Below, in pieces: positions 35,952 to 44,075 of a DNA stretch of 64,000 bases. Both the position numbers and the translations under genes were made by a program. The notes beneath the pieces are model-generated. The model worked only from the letters and a program-made list of their open reading frames with translations, ran no database searches and was not told the DNA's origin. Each line of letters begins with the position of its first letter. Within the stretch, counting starts at the first letter, position 1. Source of the stretch: Actinomycetes bacterium (GTDB lineage Bacteria > Actinomycetota > Acidimicrobiia > IMCC26256 > PALSA-610); contig JANYBW010000035.1 in NCBI GenBank assembly GCA_025360585.1, forward strand, positions 45,474 through 109,473, read 5' to 3'.

Positions 35952-37576
35952 CGAATCAAACCAAAGCACCACGAACTGGCGTCGCTGGTTTCCTCACCAG
36001 CTCAGCAGTCGTGGCTACCGGGACATTGGCGTCACGAATCACCGGATTAATTCGTCTAGTCGTGATCCTTTCGGTCATCGGCGACCAACTGTTTGCCGAC
36101 ATTTTTACGACTGCGAACAATGCTCCCAATGTGATACTTGAGCTATTGCTCGGTGGCGTCCTCACCGCGACACTCATCCCACTCTTCGTTCGCGCCGACG
36201 CAGAACAGGACTCTCGCGCGCACGCTGCGGTGTTCACTGTCGCGCTCGCAACATTGGCCGTGATCGTGGCGGTAGGAATCATCGCAGCACCCGGCATTGC
36301 GTGGTTGCTCACGGTAAAAGTTGACCAAGCTCACCGCGCCGCCGCAACCACGCTCGCGATCCAACTCGTTCGCCTCTTTATACCGCAGGTGTTCTTCTAC
36401 GGCTTCACCGCGCTCGCAACCGCAGCCCTCAACGCTCGGCGCCGATTCGTGGCTGCGGCCTACGCTCCGGTTGCGAACAACGCACTGGCTATCGCGCTCA
36501 TGCTTTGGCTGCGCGACAAACTACCCCGATGCTCGAAGCGAGACCCGCAGTGCGCGCTTGTATGGGCTACCCATCACTCCTCGTTTATTTGGCGCCTCGG
36601 AGCCGGGACCACGCTAGGTATCGCGGCGATGGCTGCGATGTTGTTCATCCCACTGATCAAATTACAGATACCAGTTTTGACGTTTCGTTCACCATTGAAA
36701 CATCCAAGCGTCCGGCGCATGGTCCGACTTTCGGGATGGACCCTCGGCTACGTCGCGACCAACCAAATCGCGTTCTGGTTCGTACAAACGATTGCGCAAA
36801 GCCGCAGCGGCACGAACACGAACTACACAGCCGCCTATCTGTTCTTCCAACTGCCCTACGGCCTACTTGCCGTCACAATCATGACCACGATCACGCCAGA
36901 ATTTGCGCGGGCTCACGAAGCCCGCGACGTTCCTGGCTTCATGAAGCAGTTCACGATGGGTTTGCGATATCTACTTCTCGCGATGATTCCCGCCACGGCC
37001 GCGTACTGCGCAGTGGCGCCGGCAATCGTCAATATTTTGCACCACCGAAATTTCAAACCCGCCGCCGTACTCCTAACAACCGACACCCTCATAGGTTTCA
37101 CAGTCGGGCTGGTTCCGTTTTCGGTGTATCTCTATACGCTCCGAGCGTTTTACGCCCAGGGCAACACGAAAACTCCGTTTCGTATCAACTGCTTTGAGAA
37201 CGCTTGCAATATCGCGTTTGCACTTTTATTGTTCCCACACTTCGGGGTTGTGGGGTTAGCCGTCGCATTTTCGGCGGCTTACTTTGTTGCCGCCATCGTC
37301 GCGCAACGAGCGCTACGCCAGACATTTCCTCACACCGTCGGAAAATTCGACGCCATTCCCGTCGCCTGGTTGGCAGCCAAGGCCATGATCAGTAGTGGTG
37401 TCGGCTTTGGGATCACCTGGATGATTGCCCGAAACGATCGCTTGAATCTTCTACGTTCGAGCGCGAGTGCAGTCGCAGGAGTCCTGGTAACCGCGGCAAT
37501 ACTCGTCGCGCTCAATACCGAGGAACTCTCAGAAATCTGGGCCAAATTTCGCACCCGAAACCGCCGTGCGGTGTAA
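35948..37576 (+). CDS. murJ: Lipid II flippase MurJ
   Basis: A 542-residue polytopic protein of the MviN/MurJ family with about 13-14 helices. Clear segments are ASRITGLIRLVVILSVIG, ANNAPNVILELLLGGVLTATLIPLF and LVRLFIPQVFFYGFTALATAALNARRRF (quoted in part), with conserved Arg and Pro residues. MurJ moves lipid II outward for peptidoglycan synthesis. In mycobacteria the homologue has a C-terminal pseudokinase; here the protein stops soon after the last helix, so that part is missing. The ATG overlaps the upstream gene stop (ATGA). Confidence 0.92.
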   Translation: MTNQTKAPRTGVAGFLTSSAVVATGTLASRITGLIRLVVILSVIGDQLFADIFTTANNAPNVILELLLGGVLTATLIPLFVRADAEQDSRAHAAVFTVALATLAVIVAVGIIAAPGIAWLLTVKVDQAHRAAATTLAIQLVRLFIPQVFFYGFTALATAALNARRRFVAAAYAPVANNALAIALMLWLRDKLPRCSKRDPQCALVWATHHSSFIWRLGAGTTLGIAAMAAMLFIPLIKLQIPVLTFRSPLKHPSVRRMVRLSGWTLGYVATNQIAFWFVQTIAQSRSGTNTNYTAAYLFFQLPYGLLAVTIMTTITPEFARAHEARDVPGFMKQFTMGLRYLLLAMIPATAAYCAVAPAIVNILHHRNFKPAAVLLTTDTLIGFTVGLVPFSVYLYTLRAFYAQGNTKTPFRINCFENACNIAFALLLFPHFGVVGLAVAFSAAYFVAAIVAQRALRQTFPHTVGKFDAIPVAWLAAKAMISSGVGFGITWMIARNDRLNLLRSSASAVAGVLVTAAILVALNTEELSEIWAKFRTRNRRAV

Positions 37577-37633
37577 CCAAAACCGTCGACGACAGTCATA
37601 CTGAAGCCACACCAATCCGCGGAGGAGTTTCTC

Positions 37634-38473
37634 TTGGCAATTCGAATTGTTACCGACAGCGCATGCGACCTCACCGAGGCCCAATGCGCGGACCTGGGCA
37701 TTGAGGTCGTGTCGCTCAGCATTCGCTTCGGTGAGACCGAGTACCAAGATCGAACCGAGCTCACGACTGCGGAATTCTGGGAAAAGTTGCCACTGGCTCC
37801 GAAACTGCCCGAAACTGCCGCGCCCTCGGTCGGAGCGTTCGAAGAAACGTTTCGTCGACTCGCCGACGAAGGTGCTGATGGCATCATCTGCCTGAATTTG
37901 TCATCCAAGATGTCCGCGACCATGCAGTCCGCACAGCTAGCTGCCAAGGCGCTCGACGGCATTTGCCCAATTGAAGTCATCGATTCTTGGCATGCAACCA
38001 TGGGTTTAGGTTTGCAAGTTCTCCACGCAGCCCGACAAGCCCAAACCGAGACGGACATGGCGACACTCATCGCTGACTGCGAAGATCGAAGAGCCCGAAC
38101 ACGCGTTTACGCGACGGTGAATACGCTGGAATACCTGCGCAAAGGCGGTCGCTTGAGTGGCACGCAAGCCATCGTTGGTTCGATGCTGTCTATCAAACCG
38201 ATCATTGTGATTGAGGGTGGGGTTGTCGTGCCCACCGCAAAGGTGCGCACTCGCTCGAAGGCCCTGCGTTGGGTGGTCGATAAGGCGAAAGAGTCCTCAA
38301 TCGAGGAGCTGTGTGTCATGCATTCCATGGCCGACGACCTCGACGAGTTCATCGCCTTGGCCGAACCGCTCACCACGCAAGCACGTACTGAAGTCGCAAC
38401 AATCGGCGCCGTGGTCGGAGTGCACACTGGGCCAGGTGTTGCCGGGCTTGTTTGGTTCGAAAGCAGTAACTAG
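37634..38473 (+). CDS. DegV family fatty-acid-binding protein
   Basis: A 279-residue DegV-fold protein. It starts at TTG with a GGAGGAG ribosome site and opens IRIVTDSACDLT. Typical parts are PKLPETAAPSVGAFEETF (quoted as the PxTSxP-like region), ICLNLSSKMSATMQSAQLAA, IDSWHATMGLGLQVL and YLRKGGRLSG. DegV proteins bind a fatty acid and, as FakB, present it to a kinase in some bacteria. No FakA kinase gene is in the window. It occupies the position where mycobacteria have sigM, between murJ and trxB. Confidence 0.9.
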   Translation: MAIRIVTDSACDLTEAQCADLGIEVVSLSIRFGETEYQDRTELTTAEFWEKLPLAPKLPETAAPSVGAFEETFRRLADEGADGIICLNLSSKMSATMQSAQLAAKALDGICPIEVIDSWHATMGLGLQVLHAARQAQTETDMATLIADCEDRRARTRVYATVNTLEYLRKGGRLSGTQAIVGSMLSIKPIIVIEGGVVVPTAKVRTRSKALRWVVDKAKESSIEELCVMHSMADDLDEFIALAEPLTTQARTEVATIGAVVGVHTGPGVAGLVWFESSN

Positions 38474-38557
38474 AACCACCAACGCATCGAACAATCGCGT
38501 GATATTCGTGTCAGCGTGGCCGTGTACAGTTTCTTCAACGACGCACTTGGAGAGCAC

Positions 38558-38872
38558 ATGGACACGGAACGCACAAACGACTGGGCCACGGAAGTCACGG
38601 GATACATCGAACGGACGGTGGCGAATGTTCGTGACCGCACGGTCAAACCTGCGCACACGGCCACTCGGTATCTTGTGTATGGCCTCATCGCCGTCTTCAT
38701 GGTTGCAACACTTTTGGTGCTCTTGGCAACCGTAACGTTTCGAGCCGTCGTGTTGCTAGCCAATGCTTTGCCCGCGCCGCACGACAACGCGTGGATTGCT
38801 TGGATTGCTCTCGGGGGAATGTTTTGCGCCATCGGCGCATTCTTGTGGTCACGTCGCGGATCATTGTCTTAG
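38558..38872 (+). CDS. Small two-helix membrane protein (holin-X-like), unknown
   Basis: A 104-residue protein. An N-terminal soluble helix of about 45 residues (TEVTGYIERTVANVRDRTVK) is followed by hydrophobic segments YLVYGLIAVFMVATLLVLLATVTF (quoted in part) and WIAWIALGGMFCAIGAFLW, ending in SRRGS. The start ATG follows GGAGAG with 6-bp spacing; a longer GTG start at 38516 is possible. The size resembles the actinobacterial holin-X family, but identity is uncertain. It lies between degV and trxB, on the same strand as both. Confidence 0.65.
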   Translation: MDTERTNDWATEVTGYIERTVANVRDRTVKPAHTATRYLVYGLIAVFMVATLLVLLATVTFRAVVLLANALPAPHDNAWIAWIALGGMFCAIGAFLWSRRGSLS

Positions 38873-38909
38873 TCTCGGCGATTGTCATTTTTCAGTCAGA
38901 AAAGGTCTT

Positions 38910-39848
38910 ATGAGCACTCTCCGCGACGTCGTCATCGTTGGTTCAGGCCCCGCGGGACTCACCGCTGCTATCTACACCGCGCGCGCCAACCTCAATCCTG
39001 TCGTCATCGAAGGTATCGGCGCGGGCGGTCAACTCATGCTCACGACCGACGTAGAAAATTACCCTGGGTTTCCTACTGGCATCATGGGCCCTGATCTCAT
39101 GATGCAACTCCGAGCCCAGGCCGAACGGTTTGGCACTGAGTTCGTTACCGCAGACGTTGACTCTGTCGATCTATCGACACCCAACGCGTTTGAAGCACGG
39201 GTTGGCAGTGACGCGTATGTGGGCAAGTCCATGATTATCTCGACTGGCGCAAAAGCAACGATGCTCGGGCTCAGCAATGAGCAGCGTCTACTCGGCCATG
39301 GCGTCTCAACGTGCGCGACATGCGATGGATTCTTTTTCCGGGGGGTCGAGATTATCGTGGTAGGTGGCGGTGATTCCGCGGTTGAAGAAGCCAACTTCTT
39401 GACCCGTTTTGCATCGAAAGTTACGTTGGTCCATCGCCGCAAAGAACTGCGCGCATCTAAGATCATGCAAGATCGAGCCTTCGCGAACCCGAAGATCGAG
39501 TTCGCCTGGAATTCGGTCGTTACTGATGTACTCGGGGACAACACAGTCGAGGGAATCAGGCTTCGCGATACCGAGACCTCACTCGAGCGCGACATTGCTG
39601 CTAAGGCGGTCTTTGTGGCCATCGGCCATACTCCCAACACATCTTTATTTCAGGGTCAACTCAACCTCGATGCGAACGGATATATCGCCACCATCGCCGG
39701 AAGCGCACGAACCAGCGTCGACGGGGTGTTTGCGGGCGGCGATGTGCAAGACCATGTGTATCGCCAGGCCATCACCGCGGCTGGGTCAGGTTGCATGGCT
39801 GCCCTCGAAGCCGAAAAATATCTAGAAGAACTCGCGCACCGCGCGTAA
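38910..39848 (+). CDS. trxB: Thioredoxin-disulfide reductase
   Basis: A 312-residue flavoprotein reducing thioredoxin with NADPH. The FAD site is IVGSGPAGLTAAIY, the redox-active pair is STCATCDGFFF (Cys-Ala-Thr-Cys), NADPH binding is VVGGGDSAVEEA, and the C-terminal FAD motif is TSVDGVFAGGDVQD. The start ATG (MSTLRDVV) has AAAGG upstream; a longer in-frame start at 38763 lies in the previous gene. trxA follows after 47 bp. This matches trxB2-trxC in the mycobacterial origin region. Confidence 0.96.
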   Translation: MSTLRDVVIVGSGPAGLTAAIYTARANLNPVVIEGIGAGGQLMLTTDVENYPGFPTGIMGPDLMMQLRAQAERFGTEFVTADVDSVDLSTPNAFEARVGSDAYVGKSMIISTGAKATMLGLSNEQRLLGHGVSTCATCDGFFFRGVEIIVVGGGDSAVEEANFLTRFASKVTLVHRRKELRASKIMQDRAFANPKIEFAWNSVVTDVLGDNTVEGIRLRDTETSLERDIAAKAVFVAIGHTPNTSLFQGQLNLDANGYIATIAGSARTSVDGVFAGGDVQDHVYRQAITAAGSGCMAALEAEKYLEELAHRA

Positions 39849-39895
39849 CCGTTCATAACTTGAGGCTTGTGAGCCTCGGACAAAAGGAGCCAATT

Positions 39896-40225
39896 GTGGC
39901 CAATGGAATCACCGATCTTTCCGACGCAACCTTCGACGAGTTCGTCGGCGCCAGCGATCACGCAGTGGTTGTCGACTACTGGGCTGAATGGTGTGGCCCG
40001 TGCAAAATGATTGCACCAGTCCTCGAGGAAATCGCCAAAGAACAAGCCGGCAAGATCTCGATTGCAAAGGTCAACATCGACGACAATCCGGATACTGCTC
40101 GTCGCTTCGACGTTTTGAGTATCCCGACGTTGATCGTCTTCAAAGATGGCGCACCCGCGAAGCGTCTCGTTGGTGCAAAGGGCAAAGCTCAGTTGCTTCA
40201 GGAATTGGCTGAGTTCATCGCTTGA
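39896..40225 (+). CDS. trxA: Thioredoxin
   Basis: A 109-residue thioredoxin with the active site WAEWCGPCKMIAP (Cys-Gly-Pro-Cys), the VNIDDNPDTARRF strand and the cis-Pro loop SIPTLIVFKDG. The start is a GTG after AAAAGGAGCC; an in-frame extension from 39791 lies in trxB. Its stop overlaps the TTG start of the CwlM-like gene (TTGA), so they are co-translated. It is the electron acceptor of TrxB just upstream. Confidence 0.95.
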   Translation: MANGITDLSDATFDEFVGASDHAVVVDYWAEWCGPCKMIAPVLEEIAKEQAGKISIAKVNIDDNPDTARRFDVLSIPTLIVFKDGAPAKRLVGAKGKAQLLQELAEFIA

Positions 40226-41211
40226 GTCAACGGCCTACAGTTCGCCGCTCTGACCAGGGCGAAATCATCGAAGAACTCCATGCGATACTCGCAGCGGCTG
40301 GATTGCCTATTCAAGGTGATCCAGCCGCTTTCTTCGGCGCGGCAACCGAAGAAACTGTCCGGGCATTTCAACGATCACGCGCAATCCAGGTCGACGGCAT
40401 TTGCGGCCCTGATACCTGGGCTGAGTTAGCCGAACGCCGTTTTGCTCTCGGCGACCGTCTCCTCGCGAGCCGTCGACCAATGCTTCGCGGCGATGATGTC
40501 CGGGAACTACAGACCCGCCTCAACCAGCTCGGGTTCGACACCGGGAAGGTCGACGCGATCTTTGGACCAAACACCCAGGCCGCTTTGATGACATTCCAAC
40601 GCGATGCCGGGATCAGCGCCGATGGAATCTGTGGCCCAGCTACAACCTTGCATCTGCGTCGTCTCGGTCATCTGGCTGATGGGTCTATCACCAGCGTGCG
40701 AGAACTCGAGTCCATTGCCGCCACACCTCGAACCTTCAAAGCTCGACGAATATTCGTAGCGGCAAGAATCCACGGAGCGCCGAGCGCAGCACAACTGTGC
40801 AACCAGCTCGTCGAGCTCGGCGCGAACGTCGCCTGTTCACTTGATCTCACGCACGATGCTGGCGCCGCGATCCCCGCGGCCGAATTCGACGCGGATCTGT
40901 GCGTACTTATCCAGCCCACAGCTGATCGAGACTGGCGCACCGCGTTCTACGGGAGCGGGCGCTACCGATCTTTTCGCGGCGAAGCGATCGCGGTAGCAAT
41001 CGCCCGTCGCCTATCGGTCGATAACTATGGTGCGTCCAGCGGCACACCCAACCGTGCTGTACCACTACAACTCGGCTTCCTTCGCGAAACCAGGATGCCC
41101 GCCGTCGTGGTACAGACCACGTCCGAAAGCAATGCACCCTCCGACGAGACAAGCATGATCGCTTTCGGTATCAAAGATGGTTTCGAACAACCGGCCCCCT
41201 TCAGCCAGTGA
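40222..41211 (+). CDS. CwlM-like protein: two peptidoglycan-binding domains plus degenerate amidase
   Basis: About 329 residues, starting at TTG overlapping trxA. Two PG_binding_1 repeats are visible (about 15-75 and 90-150), each with a Gly-Ile-Cys-Gly-Pro turn: VDGICGPDTWAEL and ADGICGPATTLHL. The rest looks like an N-acetylmuramoyl-L-alanine amidase fold. Its usual metal and catalytic parts seem lost: SIHAN is LIQPT, and the final VE...SN is VVQTTSESN (Glu to Gln). In mycobacteria CwlM at this locus regulates MurA and has no known hydrolase activity. By position and degeneracy this is probably its counterpart. Confidence 0.88.
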   Translation: MSQRPTVRRSDQGEIIEELHAILAAAGLPIQGDPAAFFGAATEETVRAFQRSRAIQVDGICGPDTWAELAERRFALGDRLLASRRPMLRGDDVRELQTRLNQLGFDTGKVDAIFGPNTQAALMTFQRDAGISADGICGPATTLHLRRLGHLADGSITSVRELESIAATPRTFKARRIFVAARIHGAPSAAQLCNQLVELGANVACSLDLTHDAGAAIPAAEFDADLCVLIQPTADRDWRTAFYGSGRYRSFRGEAIAVAIARRLSVDNYGASSGTPNRAVPLQLGFLRETRMPAVVVQTTSESNAPSDETSMIAFGIKDGFEQPAPFSQ

Positions 41212-41230
41212 CCTCACCAGTCGGTCACTC

Positions 41231-41259
41231 CAGTTCAGGCGCCCCCAGTTCAGGCGCCC
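41231..41259. repeat. 15-bp tandem repeat between cwlM-like gene and parB
   Basis: Two copies of CAGTTCAGGCGCCC, at 41231-41244 and 41246-41259, start 15 bp apart in the 52-bp gap between convergent stops. No hairpin terminator is apparent. Confidence 0.75.
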
Positions 41260-41263
41260 TAGG

Positions 41264-42169
41264 TCAGTCGATAGGTCGACCTTCAGTCATCACTCTGTAG
41301 ATCCGTTCGAGATCTTCGAGATTCGCGAAGTCGATTACTACACGACCTTTGTTGGCATTCATCGAAACCTGAACTCGCGTATCGAGATGGTCCGACAGTA
41401 GGCCTTCGAGTTCCAAAATTCCAGGTGGTCGGAGCCGGCCGATTTTGTCCGTTGCAGCGCTCGGAGTCGGCGCGCTGCTATCTGCCGAGGCTTGTTCGAT
41501 TTGAGACTGTGACCGAATCAGCTCCTCAACTGAGCGGACCGACAACTCTTCGTTGATCGCTTGTTTTGCGAGTAACTCCTGAAGCGCGCGGTCCGGAGTT
41601 CCGAGTAATGCTCGAGCGTGGCCCATCTTCAGCTGGCCGTCTCGGACATAGCGCTGGATGGTTGGCGGCAACTGCAAGAGGCGAAGCGTGTTCGTCACCG
41701 CTGCTCGACTCTTGCCAACGCGCGTCGCTACATCATCATGCGTAAGTCGAAAATCTTCAATGAGTTGCTGATACGCAACGGCTTCTTCAAGGGGATTCAG
41801 ATCTTCACGCTGAATGTTTTCGACAATCGCGTGGGCAAGCGAAGTCGCATTGTCGGCATCACGCACGATGATCGGCACATTTTGCAAACCCGCACGTTTC
41901 GCAGCTCGGAGTCTGCGCTCACCAGCGATCAGCTCATATTCGCCATCTGCGACGCCACGCACGAGCAATGGCTGGAGCACTCCGAGTTCCTTGATGGAGT
42001 CCGCGAGTTGCCCTAAGGCCTCATCATCAAAGTGGGCTCTCGGTTGATTCGGATTCGGCCTAATCGAACCGACTGAAGCCGTCAACAATCCTAGGTTTTC
42101 AGTTGGTCGCAGCTCACCAGCAGGGATGAGCGCGCCGAGTCCTCTACCCAATCCGCCTGGTCGCGTCAC
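41264..42169 (-). CDS. parB: Chromosome partitioning protein ParB
   Basis: About 301 residues from a GTG at 42169 (VTRPGGLGRGLGALIP). Visible are the CTP-binding boxes RPNPNQPR, GVLQPLLVR, GERRLRAAK and ENIQREDLNPLEEA, then a HTH DNA-binding domain (DVATRVGKSRAAVTNTLRLLQLP) and the C-terminal dimerisation part. ParB loads onto parS sites and spreads as a clamp; a parS lies 1.1 kb away at 43245. An in-frame extension upstream belongs to parA. The start overlaps the parA end by 26 bp. Confidence 0.95.
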   Translation of the reverse strand: MTRPGGLGRGLGALIPAGELRPTENLGLLTASVGSIRPNPNQPRAHFDDEALGQLADSIKELGVLQPLLVRGVADGEYELIAGERRLRAAKRAGLQNVPIIVRDADNATSLAHAIVENIQREDLNPLEEAVAYQQLIEDFRLTHDDVATRVGKSRAAVTNTLRLLQLPPTIQRYVRDGQLKMGHARALLGTPDRALQELLAKQAINEELSVRSVEELIRSQSQIEQASADSSAPTPSAATDKIGRLRPPGILELEGLLSDHLDTRVQVSMNANKGRVVIDFANLEDLERIYRVMTEGRPID

Positions 42170-43187
42170 GACTGAACTCCTTTGCAAATTCTCGGTACGC
42201 AATCGCACCGCGGGACGTGGAATCAAATGCCAAAACCGGTTGCCCGAAAGAAGGTGCCTCCGAGATTCGCACGGCACGAGGAATCACTGTGCGAAAGACT
42301 TTTGCTCCGAAGTGGTTACGAACTTCACTTTCAACTTGTTTCGCAAGTTGCGTACGGGCATCGAACATTGTCATCACTATGCCGCGAACTTCGAGCGTTG
42401 GATTCAGGTTCTTGCTCACCAGACTTACGTTGCGAAGCAGTTGGCCCAACCCCTCTAGGGCGTAGTACTCACACTGAATCGGAACCAACACATCATCGGC
42501 TGCAGCTAACCCGTTGACGGTCAAGAGCCCAAGTGATGGCGGGCAATCGATCAGCATGATGTCGTAGTCGTCGCGCACTTCTCTCAGAGCATTGCGGAGT
42601 TTTAACTCCCGAGACATCGCTGGGACCAATTCAATCTCCGCTCCAGCCAAATCAATGGTCGCGGGAATGACGAAGAGGTTCTTCATGCTCGTTGGTTCAA
42701 TGCAATCTTCAACTGCTGCGGCGTGCATCAAGACGTCGTACACCGAGCCCTGGACGCTGCGATGATTCACACCAAGACCGGTAGTCGCATTGCCTTGCGG
42801 ATCGAGATCAATGACAAGGACCCGAAAGCCGAGCTCTGCCAAACCCGCGCCGAGATTTACGCACGTGGTCGTCTTGCCTACGCCACCCTTTTGATTTGCT
42901 ACCGCGATAATCCGTGGCAACACCAGCGGCTCGCGGCGAGTGGGCACGGGTTCGGATTGTGAGGGCTCCGGTTCTGGCGTCACCATGGGGCTTGACGGAG
43001 TTGGTGGCGAACTCAATTCGGTCGTCGGTGCTGTGAACGTAGGTGGGCCATCGAACGCGGGCGCAACCATTGAAGTGCCCTGGTCATCATTTGGATGGGG
43101 TATCTCCATAGCAGGGGGATCTGGCGAGGGCTCCGGCGGATTGTGATTTTCCACCTGATCCCAGCTCTGGGGTCCAACGAAACTCAC
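42144..43187 (-). CDS. parA: Chromosome partitioning ATPase ParA/Soj with proline-rich N-terminus
   Basis: A 347-residue ParA. The ATPase starts near residue 91 with IIAVANQKGGVGKTTTCVNLG, the deviant Walker A Lys included, then DLDPQGNATTGLG and VDCPPSLGLLTVNGL-type IDCPPSLGLLTVN. It drives origin segregation with ParB/parS. The first 90 residues are an extension rich in Pro, Ser, Thr and Glu, unlike the short ParA of most bacteria, though mycobacterial ParA also has a longer N-terminus. The ATG at 43187 gives MSFVGPQSWDQ. parB overlaps its 3' end. Confidence 0.94.
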   Translation of the reverse strand: MSFVGPQSWDQVENHNPPEPSPDPPAMEIPHPNDDQGTSMVAPAFDGPPTFTAPTTELSSPPTPSSPMVTPEPEPSQSEPVPTRREPLVLPRIIAVANQKGGVGKTTTCVNLGAGLAELGFRVLVIDLDPQGNATTGLGVNHRSVQGSVYDVLMHAAAVEDCIEPTSMKNLFVIPATIDLAGAEIELVPAMSRELKLRNALREVRDDYDIMLIDCPPSLGLLTVNGLAAADDVLVPIQCEYYALEGLGQLLRNVSLVSKNLNPTLEVRGIVMTMFDARTQLAKQVESEVRNHFGAKVFRTVIPRAVRISEAPSFGQPVLAFDSTSRGAIAYREFAKEFSRDATRRIG

Positions 43188-43244
43188 GCTCTGACTCCTC
43201 GATACTGCTCGGTGAGCGATTGAAAGGGATTTGCCTCCGGCAAC

Positions 43245-43258
43245 GTTTCACGTGAAAC
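43245..43258. other. parS site
   Basis: The 14-base palindrome GTTTCACGTGAAAC equals the core of the parS consensus TGTTTCACGTGAAACA; the base before it is C (one mismatch) and the base after is A. It lies in the 175-bp gap between rsmG and parA. I saw no second perfect copy in the window. Confidence 0.93.
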
Positions 43259-43362
43259 ATCGGATCACGGTCGTTACAGCTAGGAGGTCGACTTCGAACT
43301 CACGTTACTACCCGGCACAGCAGGCGTGCTGCTAGGAAATGCAAAGGGCGGAGAAATATTGT

Positions 43363-44016
43363 TCACCAAAGTGGTTTACGGCTCGGGACTCCATCGCGAC
43401 GCGGGTACTTAGCGTCCATAGGTTGACTCACTCGGCGCAACACGCGCAGCGATATCGGGTCGGTGACAACGGCGATCGATTCAAGACCGAGCAACGAAAG
43501 ACCACTTGGTGGCCAGCGTGCGGGATCAGACCCTGGTGGCTCTGAAACAATCAACACCGCTTGCTCTTCCAACATCCGCGAGGCGCACTCAGCCACGACC
43601 GCTGGCGGACCAAACGATCGCGCGACGATCACTCGCGCGGACGTCTCGTACTCTGAGGATCGCGCCAACACCTCGGCTCGCCCGTTGGCGATAGTCACCG
43701 GCCCGGCCGTTGGGATGTGTTCAACTGCTCGTTCCAGAAATTCGCAACGACGCCGTTGGCTATCCATGAGCACAACATTGCAGTGAGGCAGTTGTGCGGC
43801 GACGACCAGACCCGGGACCCCGCCACCGCTGCCGAGATCAATGATTCGATCTCCGCGAGAAACAAAATCACGCACTACACGAGAAATGTGTAGTGCGTGA
43901 TTGATATGTTCTTGAACTGGCCCGGGGCCTAGAAACCCGAGTTCCCAGGACTCCTGTAGGAGTGGTGTCACGATCGCGGCAACTTCTACATCATCACGAA
44001 CGTCATCGTCTTCCAT
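43363..44016 (-). CDS. rsmG: 16S rRNA (guanine-N7) methyltransferase RsmG
   Basis: A 217-residue protein methylating G527 of 16S rRNA. The SAM motif is IIDLGSGGGVPGL, with MDSQRRRCEFLERAV and VIVARSFGPP following, as in the GidB family. Loss of this enzyme causes low-level streptomycin resistance in other bacteria (known). It lies 59 bp downstream of khpB on the same strand, then parS and parA, the classic order. Confidence 0.94.
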   Translation of the reverse strand: MEDDDVRDDVEVAAIVTPLLQESWELGFLGPGPVQEHINHALHISRVVRDFVSRGDRIIDLGSGGGVPGLVVAAQLPHCNVVLMDSQRRRCEFLERAVEHIPTAGPVTIANGRAEVLARSSEYETSARVIVARSFGPPAVVAECASRMLEEQAVLIVSEPPGSDPARWPPSGLSLLGLESIAVVTDPISLRVLRRVSQPMDAKYPRRDGVPSRKPLW

Positions 44017-44075
44017 GACCGCATCGTACTGGCGCCGCGGTCCTGGCTGGCCTGTCGCGACTACCCGTCCTGGAA

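Noticed and set aside
40222..41211. Active N-acetylmuramoyl-L-alanine amidase
   Set aside because: Key His and Glu positions are replaced, so a catalytic label is not justified.
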